43,093 bases of DNA from DATBDE01 sp036270095 (GTDB lineage: Bacteria > Actinomycetota > Thermoleophilia > Solirubrobacterales > Solirubrobacteraceae), in contig DATBDE010000153.1 of NCBI GenBank assembly GCA_036270095.1, positions 1 through 43,093 of the forward strand, in the 5' to 3' direction. Each line of letters starts with the position of its first letter. Within the stretch, counting starts at the first letter, position 1. The position numbers and the translations under genes were made by a program. Positions 1 to 8,052 of the stretch are shown here, in pieces. The notes under the pieces were generated by a model. It ran no database searches. It saw only the letters and a program-made list of their open reading frames with translations, and had not been told where the DNA came from.

Positions 1-573
1 AACACGGTGCTGCTGGACCCGGAGATGTGCTCGCTGAACATGGGGCTGCTGAACTTCTTCATCCGCGGCGAGCAGGTCTTCTTCGCCAACCACCGCTCCG
101 ACATCGAGCGCTTCGCCCGCGAGATCGCCGCCCGCACCATCCGTCCGGAGCTCGAGGTCTACAGCGCGGCCATGCTCGAGGAGGTCCAGCACCTCCTCAG
201 CCTCGGCATCCTCGACCCGCCCTACGTGATCAACCTCGTGCTGCACACCCCGACCCAGGGCGGCACGCGCGGCAGCCCGGAGAACCTTGCCGACGCGCTC
301 GAGCGCCTGCGCCGCCTGCCCGTGCAGTTCGACGACCTGCGCATCAACGTCACGTCCATGGGCCCGACCCAGCTCCCGCTGACCACGATCGCCATGGCCA
401 TGGGCCTCAACGCCCGCGTCGGCATGGAGGACAACGTGCTCTACCGGCGCGACGAGCCGGTGCACGACAACGCGCAGCTCGTCCGCCGCGCCGTCCGCAT
501 CGCCACCGAGATCGACCGGCCCCCGGCGACGCCGGAGCAGGCCCGCGAGCTCCTCGCCCTGCGCGGGCGCTGA
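1..573 (+). CDS. 3-keto-5-aminohexanoate cleavage enzyme family protein (BKACE, DUF849), 5' truncated
   Basis: The reading frame is open from the first base of the window, so the N-terminus lies outside it and about 190 C-terminal residues remain. The visible part fits the C-terminal half of the BKACE (DUF849) TIM-barrel family. These zinc enzymes condense a beta-keto acid with acetyl-CoA to give acetoacetate and a CoA ester. Supporting stretches are an N-P/T-P-T-Q-G-G-like loop after VINLVLHTP, and GLNARVGMEDN followed by NAQLVRRAVRIA, the usual C-terminal signature. The zinc ligands would be mainly in the missing half, so the substrate cannot be inferred. It ends 43 bp before the next gene, on the same strand. 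Confidence 0.85.
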   Translation, partial: NTVLLDPEMCSLNMGLLNFFIRGEQVFFANHRSDIERFAREIAARTIRPELEVYSAAMLEEVQHLLSLGILDPPYVINLVLHTPTQGGTRGSPENLADALERLRRLPVQFDDLRINVTSMGPTQLPLTTIAMAMGLNARVGMEDNVLYRRDEPVHDNAQLVRRAVRIATEIDRPPATPEQARELLALRGR

Positions 574-616
574 CCGCGTCGGGAAGGATCCGCGCCGCCC
601 CGGAGTCATAGGGGAC

Positions 617-838
617 ATGGACCCCGTACATGCATCCACTCCCGCCGACCTCCGCGCCCGCCTCGGCCTGCTCGCGCTCGAGCGCGATGCAGCCCGCCGC
701 TCGCAGCTGTCCGAGGACAACCCCTACATGACCGACCTGCACGACGAGATCGCCGAGGTCGAGCAGGCGTACGTCTGTTCCGCCGTGGCCGCGATCGCCG
801 AGCTGCGCGCCAACCTGGGCGGGCGGCTGCGCGGCTGA
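617..838 (+). CDS. Small hypothetical protein, 73 aa, helical
   Basis: The product is a 73-residue acidic/basic protein with no signal peptide or membrane segment. It looks largely alpha-helical, with runs such as LRARLGLLALERDAAR and LHDEIAEVEQAYV. I do not recognise a family. The ATG is preceded by ATAGGGGAC, a plausible ribosome binding site, which supports this start. The gene is convergent with the methyltransferase that follows; the two stop codons are 3 bp apart. It could be a small structural or regulatory protein, but nothing in the sequence shows which. Confidence 0.6.
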   Translation: MDPVHASTPADLRARLGLLALERDAARRSQLSEDNPYMTDLHDEIAEVEQAYVCSAVAAIAELRANLGGRLRG

Positions 839-841
839 GCC

Positions 842-1651
842 TCAGGCCCGCGTCGCCACGACCTCCAGGTACGTCGACGGGCAGACCATCACGCCGCCTG
901 CGCCGCGGTTGAGGCGGTCGACGAGCCCGAGCAGGTCGTCGGCCAGCGCCTGCTCCCCCTCCGGACCCACGCGCGCGAACGCGACCTTGGTCGGCCCGAA
1001 CCAGGTGCGGAAGTACTGCAGCCAGTCCTCGGGCGTGTGGAAGCGCATCGTCCCGACCCGCTCGTGCACCTCGAGCGCCGAAACGCCGCCGTCGAACAGC
1101 TCCCGCAGGCGCGCCTCGGTCCCCCACAGCGGCGGCGGGTCGAGCTTCACCGGCGGGGCGTGCTTCGCGACGATCGCGAACATCTGTCCGACGAACCCCT
1201 CGGGGGTCCAGTTCGCCATGCCGATGCGCCCGCCGGAGCGGCACACGCGCCGCAGCTCGGCCGCCGTGCGGGGCTGGTCGGGCGCGAACATTGCGCCGAA
1301 CGTGGAGAGCACGACGTCGAAGCTCGCGTCCGGGAACGGGAGGGCCTCGGCGTCGCCTTCGCGGAACTCGATCTCCAGCCGCTCGGCCGCCGCCCGCTCG
1401 CGGGCGCGCTCGAGCAGCGCGGGGACGTAGTCGACGCCGACGCAGTCGGCGAAGCGCCGGCTGGCCGCGATCGTGGTGTTGCCGCTGCCGCAGGCGACGT
1501 CGAGCACGCGCTGGCCCGGCCACACGTCGACCGCCTCGCACAGGTTCTCGCTGACGCCCTGGAACATGGTCCCGACCATGGCGAAGTCGCCCTCGGACCA
1601 GATGTGCTGCTGGACCTGCTTGACCACCGAGAGGTCGGGCGTGTCCGCCAT
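842..1651 (-). CDS. Class I SAM-dependent methyltransferase
   Basis: This 269-residue protein has the Rossmann-type methyltransferase fold of the UbiE/COQ5-like group. SAM motif I is VLDVACGSGN near residue 50. The acidic residue ending strand 2 is in VGVDY. A post-I DAEALPFPDASFDVV stretch and an RVCRSGGRIGMANWTPEG strand are characteristic. It closely resembles the methyltransferase at 40072-40905 in layout, including the GRIGM-N-TPEG block, so the two look like paralogs. The methyl acceptor is unknown. It is divergent from the GNAT gene with only 20 bp between start codons, so their promoters must overlap. Confidence 0.88.
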   Translation of the reverse strand: MADTPDLSVVKQVQQHIWSEGDFAMVGTMFQGVSENLCEAVDVWPGQRVLDVACGSGNTTIAASRRFADCVGVDYVPALLERARERAAAERLEIEFREGDAEALPFPDASFDVVLSTFGAMFAPDQPRTAAELRRVCRSGGRIGMANWTPEGFVGQMFAIVAKHAPPVKLDPPPLWGTEARLRELFDGGVSALEVHERVGTMRFHTPEDWLQYFRTWFGPTKVAFARVGPEGEQALADDLLGLVDRLNRGAGGVMVCPSTYLEVVATRA

Positions 1652-1671
1652 GGCGGCATTATCGATCTTGC

Positions 1672-2196
1672 GTGACCATCCGGCCCGCCCGCCCCGACGA
1701 CTTCGCCCGCGTGCGGGAGATCGAGCGCGCCGCCGGCCAGGCCTTCCGCACCCTGGGCATGGACCTCGTGGCCGACGACGAGCCGTTCACGGACGCGGAA
1801 CTGGCCGCCTACCAGGAGGACGGGCGCGCTTGGGTGGCAGCCGACGCCGAAGACGTCCCGGCCGCCTACCTGCTGGTCGACGAGGTCGACGGCACCGGCC
1901 ACGTCGAGCAGGTCTCGGTCCACCCCGAGTACGCGCGGCAGGGGCTCGGGCGGGCGCTCATCGACGTGGCTGCGGCCTGGAGCGCGCGGCGCGGGCTGCC
2001 CGCTCTGACGCTCACGACCTACGCCGAGGTGCCGTGGAACGGCCCCTACTACGCCCGGCTCGGCTTCCGCACCCTGGCGGACGACGACGTGCCGCCGGGC
2101 ATCGCCCGCATCCGCGCGCGCGAACGGGCCGAGGGGCTGGATCGCTGGCCCCGGGTCACGATGCGGCGGCCGCTCGCGCCCGCCGCGCCTGCTTGA
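1672..2196 (+). CDS. GNAT family N-acetyltransferase
   Basis: A 174-residue single-domain GCN5-related acetyltransferase that would move an acetyl group from acetyl-CoA to an amine. It opens with the typical IRPARPDDFARVREIE. The acetyl-CoA binding motif A is visible as VEQVSVHPEYARQGLGRALI (Q/R-x-x-G-x-G/A). The C-terminal NGPYYARLGFRTL motif B is also present. The start is GTG, since no ATG is nearby. Its 3' end overlaps the 3' end of the convergent typA gene by 41 bp, which is a long tail-to-tail overlap. The substrate cannot be inferred. Confidence 0.88.
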   Translation: MTIRPARPDDFARVREIERAAGQAFRTLGMDLVADDEPFTDAELAAYQEDGRAWVAADAEDVPAAYLLVDEVDGTGHVEQVSVHPEYARQGLGRALIDVAAAWSARRGLPALTLTTYAEVPWNGPYYARLGFRTLADDDVPPGIARIRARERAEGLDRWPRVTMRRPLAPAAPA

Positions 2197-3997
2197 GCCG
2201 GTCGGTCGCGTCGAGCACCGCCTTGCGCAGGCGCACGCGCTCGGGCGTCACTTCGGCGCATTCGTCCGCCCGCAGGAACTCGAGCGCCTGGTCGAGCGAG
2301 AGCTGGCGGTGCGGGATCAGCCGCACGAGCACGTCGGCGGTCGAGGAGCGCATGTTCGTCAGGTGCTTCTCGCGGCACGCGTTGACGTCGAGGTCGTCGG
2401 CGCGCGCGTTCTCCCCCACGATCATCCCCTCGTAGAGGGCCTCGCCGGGACCGACGAACAGCGTGCCGCGTTCCTGCAGGTTCATGAGCGCGAACTGCGC
2501 CGCCGGCCCGCGGCGGTCGGAGACGAGCGACCCGGTCGGGCGCGTGCGCATGTCGCCCGCCCACGGCTCCCAGCGGTCGAACACGTGGTGCAGCAGCCCG
2601 GTGCCGCGGGTCTCGGTCAGGAACTCACCCCGGAACCCGATCAGCCCGCGCGCCGGCACGAGGTACTCCATGCGCACCCAGCCGGTCCCGTGGTTGACCA
2701 TCTCCTCGAGCCGGCCCTTGCGCAGCGCGAGCAGCTGCGTGACCACGCCGACGAAGTCCTCGGGCACGTCGATGGCCAGGCGCTCGACCGGCTCGTGCAC
2801 GCGGCCGTCGATCTCGCGCGTCAGCACCTGGGGCTGGCCGACGGTGAGCTCGAAGCCCTCGCGGCGCATGAGCTCGACGAGCACGGCGAGCTGCAGCTCC
2901 CCGCGCCCGTGCACCTCCCACGCATCCGGGCGCTCGGTGTCGCGCACGCGCAGCGAGACGTTGCCCACGAGCTCCTGCTCGAGCCGCGCCTGCACCTGCC
3001 GCGCCGTGAGCTTGGTCCCGTCCTGGCCGGCCAGCGGTGACGTGTTGATGCCGATGGTCACCGAGATCGACGGCTCGTCGACGGCGATCACCGGCAGCGG
3101 CTGCGGGTCGTCGGGGTCGGACAGGGTCTCGCCGATCGTGACCTCGGCGATCCCGGCGACGGCGATGATCTCGCCCGGCCCGGCCTCGGCCGTCTCCACG
3201 CGGTCGAGCGCCTCGGTCACGTAGACCTCGCCGACGCGCGCGGGCGCGACGGTGCCGTCGGCGCGGCACCAGGCCACGGCCTGGCCGGTGCGGATGATGC
3301 CGTTGCGCACGCGACAGATCGCGAGGCGGCCGACGTAGGGCGAGGCGTCGAGGTTGGTGACGTGGGCCTGCAGCGGGTGGTCGGGGTCGTACTGCGGCGC
3401 AGGCACGTGGTCGAGCAGCAGGTCGAGCAGCGGCTCGAGGCTGTTGCCCTCCTCGTGCTCGGACAGCGACGCCTTCCCCGCGCGCGCGTTGCAGTAGACG
3501 ATCGGGAACTCGATCTGCTCCTCGTCGGCGCCGAGGTCGAGGAAGAGCTCGTAGACCTCGTCCACCACCGCGCCGATGCGGGCGTCCGGCCGGTCGACCT
3601 TGTTGACCACGAGCACGACCGGCAGCCGCGCCTCGAGCGCCTTGCGCAGCACGAACCGCGTCTGCGGCAGCGGGCCCTCGCTGGCGTCGACGAGCAGGAG
3701 CACGCCGTCGACCATGGCCAGGCTGCGCTCGACCTCGCCGCCGAAGTCGGCGTGGCCGGGGGTGTCGACGATGTTGAGCTTGACCCCGCGGAAGTGGACC
3801 GAGGTGTTCTTGGCCAGGATCGTGATGCCCTTCTCGCGCTCGAGGTCCATCGAGTCGAGCACGCGCTCGGCGACGTCCTGGTTGGGGCGGAAGGCGCCCG
3901 ACTGCCAGAGCATCGCGTCGATCAGCGTGGTCTTGCCGTGGTCGACATGCGCCACGATGGCGACGTTGCGCAGGTCCTCGCGGGCGACGACGGTCAC
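2156..3997 (-). CDS. typA: Translational GTPase TypA/BipA
   Basis: This 613-residue ribosome-binding GTPase matches the usual TypA length of about 600. The G domain shows G1 AHVDHGKTT (about residues 16-24), G2 in KGITI, G3 DTPGHADF and G4 NKVDRPDA. Next come an EF-Tu-like domain II, EF-G-like domains, and the TypA-specific C-terminal domain with GTGLLHHVFDRWEPWAGD and LTNMRSS. An open frame continues upstream to about 4510, but homology begins at VTVVAREDLRNVAIVAHVDHG. I therefore use the GTG at 3997. This start overlaps the stop of the upstream gene as GTGA, indicating translational coupling. TypA acts in ribosome assembly and stress adaptation. Confidence 0.96.
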   Translation of the reverse strand: MTVVAREDLRNVAIVAHVDHGKTTLIDAMLWQSGAFRPNQDVAERVLDSMDLEREKGITILAKNTSVHFRGVKLNIVDTPGHADFGGEVERSLAMVDGVLLLVDASEGPLPQTRFVLRKALEARLPVVLVVNKVDRPDARIGAVVDEVYELFLDLGADEEQIEFPIVYCNARAGKASLSEHEEGNSLEPLLDLLLDHVPAPQYDPDHPLQAHVTNLDASPYVGRLAICRVRNGIIRTGQAVAWCRADGTVAPARVGEVYVTEALDRVETAEAGPGEIIAVAGIAEVTIGETLSDPDDPQPLPVIAVDEPSISVTIGINTSPLAGQDGTKLTARQVQARLEQELVGNVSLRVRDTERPDAWEVHGRGELQLAVLVELMRREGFELTVGQPQVLTREIDGRVHEPVERLAIDVPEDFVGVVTQLLALRKGRLEEMVNHGTGWVRMEYLVPARGLIGFRGEFLTETRGTGLLHHVFDRWEPWAGDMRTRPTGSLVSDRRGPAAQFALMNLQERGTLFVGPGEALYEGMIVGENARADDLDVNACREKHLTNMRSSTADVLVRLIPHRQLSLDQALEFLRADECAEVTPERVRLRKAVLDATDRLKQARRARAAAAS

Positions 3998-4350
3998 GAC
4001 AGCTCCGGCTGGTGGCGGCGCACGTGCTCGTCCAGCGTCTCGCGCACCCAGCGGCGCGTGTCCTGGTCGGCCATGCGGTAGCGGCCGAGCAGCTCGCGCT
4101 GGCCGGTGAGCGGCAGCCCGGCGATGGTCCAGCTCACCGCGAAGCGCTCGAACAGCAGCTCCGTGCGGCGCTGGAAGAGATCCTCGTGGGACGCCGCGGC
4201 GCTCCCGGCCGGCGCGCGCAGCTTGGCCGCCGTGCCCGCCGAGACGCATTCGCGCAGGGTCAGCACGTTGCCCTCGGCGTCGGCGTAGTCGTAGGTGATG
4301 GCCGGCCGCGGGGGAGCGGCCTTGGTACGGCGGCGCTGGCGCTTGCCCAT
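3994..4350 (-). CDS. Hypothetical protein co-transcribed with typA
   Basis: A 118-residue protein of unknown function beginning with a very basic MGKRQRRRTK tail. It then has a DYADAEGNVLTLRECV segment that reads like a small beta-rich start. The C-terminal helix is WTIAGLPLTGQRELLGRYRMADQDTRRWVRETL, shown here in outline only. No signal peptide is present. In-frame codons continue upstream to 4407, but the ATG at 4350 gives the natural-looking basic start and avoids running into the LexA-type operator at 4399-4416. Its stop overlaps the typA start by 4 bp, so the two form an operon. The promoter lies in the 50-65 bp shared with dinB. Confidence 0.65.
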   Translation of the reverse strand: MGKRQRRRTKAAPPRPAITYDYADAEGNVLTLRECVSAGTAAKLRAPAGSAAASHEDLFQRRTELLFERFAVSWTIAGLPLTGQRELLGRYRMADQDTRRWVRETLDEHVRRHQPELS

Positions 4351-4398
4351 GGCAGCGACGATAGCCGCGGTCGGCGCCTTGCACTCCGTCCGCTCGCG

Positions 4399-4416
4399 TA
4401 CGAACATATGTTCGTA
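4399..4416. promoter_or_regulatory. LexA-type SOS box overlapping the dinB start
   Basis: The 18-bp perfect palindrome TACGAACATATGTTCGTA contains CGAAC-N4-GTTCG, the LexA operator core known from Gram-positive bacteria including actinobacteria. Its last base is the A of the dinB ATG, so bound repressor would cover the start codon. It also sits 49 bp upstream of the divergent gene at 3994-4350 and could influence that operon. Binding by LexA is inferred from the consensus; no lexA gene is in the window. Confidence 0.88.
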
Positions 4417-5621
4417 TGCGTAAGGCCACCATCCTGCACGCCGACCTGGACGCGTTCTTTGCCTCGGTGGCCCAGCGCGATGACCCGACCCTGCGCGGCA
4501 AGCCGGTCATCGTGGGCGGCGGCGTGGTGCTCGCGGCGAGCTACGAGGCGCGGGCGTTCGGCATCCGCTCGGCCATGGGCGGGCGGCGGGCACGCGAGCT
4601 CTGCCCGCACGCGATCGTGGTCAAGCCGCAGTGGGAAGCGTACCTGGAGGCCAGCCGCGCCGTGACCGAGATCTTCGAGGAGACCGCACCGCTCGTCGAG
4701 CCGCTCTCGATCGACGAAGCCTTCCTCGACGTGCGCGGGCTCGAGCGCATCTCGGGCACGCCGCCGCGCATCGCCGCGCGACTGCGGCGCGAGGTGCGCG
4801 AGGACGTCGGCCTGCCGATCTCGGTCGGCGTGGCCCGGAACAAGAGCCTGGCCAAGATGGCCAGCGCCGCGGCCAAGCCCGACGGCCTGCTCGTGGTCGC
4901 TCCGTACCGCGAGGCCGAGTTCCTGGACCCGCTCCCGGTCGAGCGGCTGTGGGGCGTCGGGCCGGCGACCACGGACAAGCTGCACGAGAGCGGCCTCACC
5001 CGCGTGCGCCAGCTCGTCGAGCTCGAGCAGGAGACGCTGGTCGAGCTGCTCGGGCAGGCGCTCGGCCGGCACGTCCACGCGCTCGTCCACCGGCGCGACC
5101 CGCGGCCGGTCCGGCGGGGCGGCGGACGCGGCTCGTTCGGCGCGCAGAGCGCGCTCGGGCGGGCGCCGAAGTCGCCCGAGGCGATCGACGCGGTGCTGCT
5201 GGCGCTCGTCGACCGGGTCACGCGGCGCATGCGCACGAAGGGGCGGGCCGGGCGCACGATCGTGCTGCGGCTGCGCTACGGCGACTTCTCACGCGCGACC
5301 CGTTCGCAGACGCTGCCGCAGTCGACGGCGGCCACGCGCACGGTGCTGAAGGCGGCGCGTGCTCTGCTCGCGGCCTCGCGCCCGACGATCGAGCGGCGCG
5401 GCCTGACCCTCGTCGGCATCACGGTCGCGAACCTCGACCCGCGCGGGCACGGCACCCAGCTCGAGCTGCCGCTCGACGGCCCCAGCCTGGACGCGCTCGA
5501 CGCCGCGGTGGACGAGATCCGCACCCGCATCGGGCCCAAGGCGGTGACCCGGGCGACGCTGCTGCACCGGGAGACGGGCCTGTCCCACTGGCTCTTCCCG
5601 GACGAGGATCCCGAGGTGTGA
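4416..5621 (+). CDS. dinB: DNA polymerase IV (Y-family translesion polymerase)
   Basis: A 401-residue error-prone polymerase that copies past damaged bases. The catalytic palm shows HADLDAFFASV with the first metal-binding Asp, and SIDEAFLDV with the Asp-Glu pair. Fingers, thumb (LWGVGPAT, a helix-hairpin-helix) and little-finger domains follow in order. A QLELPL motif at about residues 348-353 fits the beta sliding-clamp binding consensus. It is longer than the E. coli enzyme (351 aa) because sequence continues after the clamp motif. The start codon abuts the SOS box, so the mRNA would be leaderless or nearly so. Endonuclease IV follows 22 bp downstream. Confidence 0.96.
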   Translation: MRKATILHADLDAFFASVAQRDDPTLRGKPVIVGGGVVLAASYEARAFGIRSAMGGRRARELCPHAIVVKPQWEAYLEASRAVTEIFEETAPLVEPLSIDEAFLDVRGLERISGTPPRIAARLRREVREDVGLPISVGVARNKSLAKMASAAAKPDGLLVVAPYREAEFLDPLPVERLWGVGPATTDKLHESGLTRVRQLVELEQETLVELLGQALGRHVHALVHRRDPRPVRRGGGRGSFGAQSALGRAPKSPEAIDAVLLALVDRVTRRMRTKGRAGRTIVLRLRYGDFSRATRSQTLPQSTAATRTVLKAARALLAASRPTIERRGLTLVGITVANLDPRGHGTQLELPLDGPSLDALDAAVDEIRTRIGPKAVTRATLLHRETGLSHWLFPDEDPEV

Positions 5622-5643
5622 GCGCGCGGCTATCCTCGCCGCG

Positions 5644-6426
5644 ATGGCCCGCGACACGGACCGCGTGGGCGTCCACCTCGACCGGGACGACTTCCTCGTG
5701 GGAGCGGACGAGCTCGGCGCCGACTGCGTGCAGATCTTCCTCACCGATCCGCAAAGCTGGCGCAAGCCGCCCGAGCGCGCCGACGCCGACGAGATCCGCG
5801 CCGCCGAGATCCCGCTCTACGTCCACGCGCCGTACCTGATCAACGTGTGCTCGCCGAAGAGCAACGTGCGCTACGGGTCTCGCAAGATCCTGCAACAGAC
5901 CTGCGACGGCGCGTCCGCGCTCGACGCCGCCGCGGTGATCGTGCACGGCGGCCACGCCGAGGATGGGATCGAGAACGGCATCGGGCGCTGGGTGCGCTCG
6001 CTGGAGATGCTCGAGACCGACGTGCCGGTCTACATCGAGAACACCGCCGGCGGCGACAACGCCGTCGCCCGGCGCTTCGACGCGCTGGCGCAGCTGTGGG
6101 AGGCGCTCGCGGCGGCCAAGAACGACGTGAACCTCGGCTTCTGCTTCGACACCTGCCACGCGTGGGCCGCGGGCGAGGAGCTCTCCGACGCCGTCGAGCG
6201 CGTGCTGAAGATCGTCGGCGACATCAACCTCCTGCATGTCAACGACTCGCGCGACCCGGCGGGCACCGGCGCCGACCGCCACGCCAACCTGGGCAAGGGC
6301 GAGATGCCGGTGGACGCGCTGCGGGCGATGATCCACGCGGCCGGCGCGCCCGCGGTGGTCGAGACCCCGCGCGACCCCGACGCGCTGCGGGCCGACGTGG
6401 CGTTCGTGCGCGAGGCGCTCGTCTAG
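5644..6426 (+). CDS. nfo: Deoxyribonuclease IV (AP endonuclease)
   Basis: A 260-residue TIM-barrel AP endonuclease that cuts 5' to abasic sites using a trinuclear zinc centre. Zinc-ligand and active-site motifs appear in the expected order: YVHAPYLIN, VIVHGGH, VYIENTAGG, GFCFDTCHAWAAG, LLHVNDSRD and DRHANLGKGE. The final ETP precedes the C-terminus. It is slightly shorter than E. coli Nfo (285 aa), mainly at the N-terminus, where it starts directly with RVGVHLDRDDF. The 22-bp gap after dinB suggests co-transcription from the SOS-box promoter. That would tie AP-site repair to translesion synthesis. Confidence 0.93.
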   Translation: MARDTDRVGVHLDRDDFLVGADELGADCVQIFLTDPQSWRKPPERADADEIRAAEIPLYVHAPYLINVCSPKSNVRYGSRKILQQTCDGASALDAAAVIVHGGHAEDGIENGIGRWVRSLEMLETDVPVYIENTAGGDNAVARRFDALAQLWEALAAAKNDVNLGFCFDTCHAWAAGEELSDAVERVLKIVGDINLLHVNDSRDPAGTGADRHANLGKGEMPVDALRAMIHAAGAPAVVETPRDPDALRADVAFVREALV

Positions 6427-6457
6427 GCGGACAACAACGCTAGTGCCCTCGACCACC

Positions 6458-6482
6458 CTCAAGGGGGTCTGACCCCGTTGAG
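6458..6482. repeat. 25-nt near-perfect palindrome, core GGGGTCTGACCCC, over a start codon
   Basis: Eleven of twelve base pairs match around a single central T, with arms CTCAA and TTGAG outside the GGGGTC/GACCCC core. It begins 31 bp after the nfo stop and covers the TTG start of the following methyltransferase. No T-tract follows. It could be a terminator for nfo, a hairpin blocking translation, or a REP-like dispersed repeat. The sequence alone does not decide between these. Confidence 0.6.
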
Positions 6483-7056
6483 CCTCTGGTACCGGGTGCT
6501 CTATGGGCTCGGCATCCGGCCCTGGGATCGCGACGGGCCCGTGCCCGAGCTCGTCGCCGGCGACCTGCCGCCGGCGCGGGCGGTCGACCTCGGGTGCGGC
6601 ACCGGCGCGCAGGCGGTGTACCTCGCCGCCGAGGGCTGGGACGTTGTGGCCGTCGACGCCGTGCCGCGGGCGCTGAGCGCCGCGCGGCGGCGGGCGAGCG
6701 CGGCCGTCGTGACGGTCGACTTCCGCCGCGGCGACGTGGCCGAGCTCGAGGCGCTGGGGATCGGCGACGTCGGGCTGGCCTTCGATCGCGGCTGCTTCCA
6801 CGGCCTGACCGACGCCGCCCGGGACGGGTACGCGCGCGGCGTGACCGCGGTGACACGGCCGGGCGCGGTGCTGCTGCTCATGGCGTTCCGGGGACCGACC
6901 GGCCCCGGGCTGCCGCGCGGCGCGAGCCCGGAGGAGGTACGCGCGCGCTTCGGCGCGCCCTGGCGGCTGGTCTCCGAGGCGCCCGCCCGGGAGACCCCGG
7001 CCGCCGCCCGTATCGAGCGCGCCCGCCCGACCTGGTATCGGTTCGAGCGCGAATGA
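6478..7056 (+). CDS. Class I SAM-dependent methyltransferase
   Basis: A 192-residue small methyltransferase. SAM motif I is AVDLGCGTGAQAVYLA near residue 37, and VVAVDAV ends strand 2. RRGDVAELEALGIGDVGLAFDRGCFHGL holds motifs II-III, in the style of the thiopurine/tellurite (TehB-like) group. The start used is TTG at 6478, giving MSLWYRVLYGLG; the next in-frame candidate is GTG at 6496. The TTG lies inside the 25-nt palindrome at 6458-6482, so initiation there may be structure-sensitive. Its stop overlaps the ATG of the next gene (ATGA), indicating coupling. The substrate is unknown. Confidence 0.85.
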   Translation: MSLWYRVLYGLGIRPWDRDGPVPELVAGDLPPARAVDLGCGTGAQAVYLAAEGWDVVAVDAVPRALSAARRRASAAVVTVDFRRGDVAELEALGIGDVGLAFDRGCFHGLTDAARDGYARGVTAVTRPGAVLLLMAFRGPTGPGLPRGASPEEVRARFGAPWRLVSEAPARETPAAARIERARPTWYRFERE

Positions 7057-7394
7057 GCCCGCCGCCCCTGCGTGTCCGCGCCCTGCTGCGTACGGCCACC
7101 GACGCCGAGATCACCGAGGCGCTCGAGCGCAACCCCGGCTCGGCCCGCCTGCGCGCCGCGGGCTACGAGCCGGCCTGGTTCGAGCTCGAGGTCGAGGTCG
7201 AGGACGAGGGCGCCACCGACAGCCAGTTCGGCGTCGTGTGGGCTGAGCTCGGGCTGTCGCGCGAGGCGCTCGCCAACGACGAGCTCGAGCAGGCGCTCGA
7301 GGCCACGCTGCAGGGGCTACGCGACTTCGAGGGCATCGAGGTCGAGCGCGACGAGATCCCCGACGAGGCCATCGACCTCCGCGTCGAGGACTAG
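7053..7394 (+). CDS. Hypothetical acidic protein, 113 aa
   Basis: The ATG overlaps the stop of the methyltransferase gene (ATGA), which fixes this start and implies translational coupling. The product is strongly acidic with Glu/Asp-rich patches (LEVEVEDEG, IEVERDEIPDEAIDL). It has no signal peptide or membrane segment. An alpha/beta arrangement is likely, with a LERNPGSARLRAAGYEP helix-loop. I do not recognise the family. Codon use and GC match the neighbours. Its partner is probably the methyltransferase encoded just upstream. Confidence 0.7.
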   Translation: MSPPPLRVRALLRTATDAEITEALERNPGSARLRAAGYEPAWFELEVEVEDEGATDSQFGVVWAELGLSREALANDELEQALEATLQGLRDFEGIEVERDEIPDEAIDLRVED

Positions 7395-7404
7395 CGTTCC
7401 CGCT

Positions 7405-8052
7405 GTGCCCGCCCGTGCGCTCCTCGCCGCCCTCGTGTTCGTGCTCCCCTGCGCGAGCCCGGCGGTCGCGGCGACGATCCGCACCGACACCCCCGGCTCG
7501 GCCATCACGTCGTACTACGACTCGGGCCAGTGGAGCCGCGACATCACCACCGTAGTCAAGAAGGCCAAGGCGAACCTGAAGCAGGACCTCGCGGCCGACC
7601 GCGCCACGCACAGCCCGGCGCTGGTGCTCGACGTCGACGAGACCTCGGCCTTCAACGCGCCCTGCCTCGAGCCGGTCGACTGGGACCTCAGTGGCCTCGC
7701 GGTGTGCGCCGTCAATGGCGACGGCGTCGCGACGCCCGTGCTCTCGCTCTACAAGTACGCGCGCACGAAGCACGTCAAGGTCGTGTTCATCACCGGCCGG
7801 CCCGAGGCGCTGGCCGGCACGACGACCGCGGAGCTCAAGCGGCTCGGGTTCTCCTCCGGCTTCCAGCTCGTGCTCCGGCCGGCGACCGACACCCAGGACT
7901 CCGTCATCCCGTACAAGTCCGCCGCCCGCGCGACGGTCGAGCGCCGCGGCTACACGATCCTCGCCAACGTCGGCGACCAGCGGTCCGACCTCGCGGGCGG
8001 CCACAGCCTGCGGCGCTACAAGCTGCCCAACCCGGTCTACCTGATTACCTAG
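7405..8052 (+). CDS. Exported HAD-superfamily acid phosphatase (class B/e(P4)-like)
   Basis: A 215-residue phosphomonoesterase. Residues 1-22 form a signal peptide (LLAALVFVLPCASPAVAA), so it acts outside the membrane. HAD motif I is LVLDVDETS, with nucleophile Asp76 and acid/base Asp78. Motif II is VVFITGRPE. A conserved Lys sits in VIPYKSAARATVE, and motif IV is NVGDQRSDL. This order matches the plant acid phosphatase/lipoprotein e(P4) family (PF03767). The GTG start gives the correct signal peptide. The stop codon lies in the left arm of the inverted-repeat element at 8049-8150, and the gene is convergent with csoR. Confidence 0.88.
   Translation: MPARALLAALVFVLPCASPAVAATIRTDTPGSAITSYYDSGQWSRDITTVVKKAKANLKQDLAADRATHSPALVLDVDETSAFNAPCLEPVDWDLSGLAVCAVNGDGVATPVLSLYKYARTKHVKVVFITGRPEALAGTTTAELKRLGFSSGFQLVLRPATDTQDSVIPYKSAARATVERRGYTILANVGDQRSDLAGGHSLRRYKLPNPVYLIT

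Noticed and set aside
606..1541. Long Arg/Ala-rich frame overlapping the first methyltransferase
   Set aside because: It is a frame-shifted copy of the methyltransferase coding strand without motifs, and the SAM motif is in the other frame.
3998..4510. N-terminal extension of TypA
   Set aside because: The frame is open but Arg/Pro/Ala-rich without homology, and it overlaps the coupled upstream gene and the LexA box. The GTG at 3997 starts the known fold.
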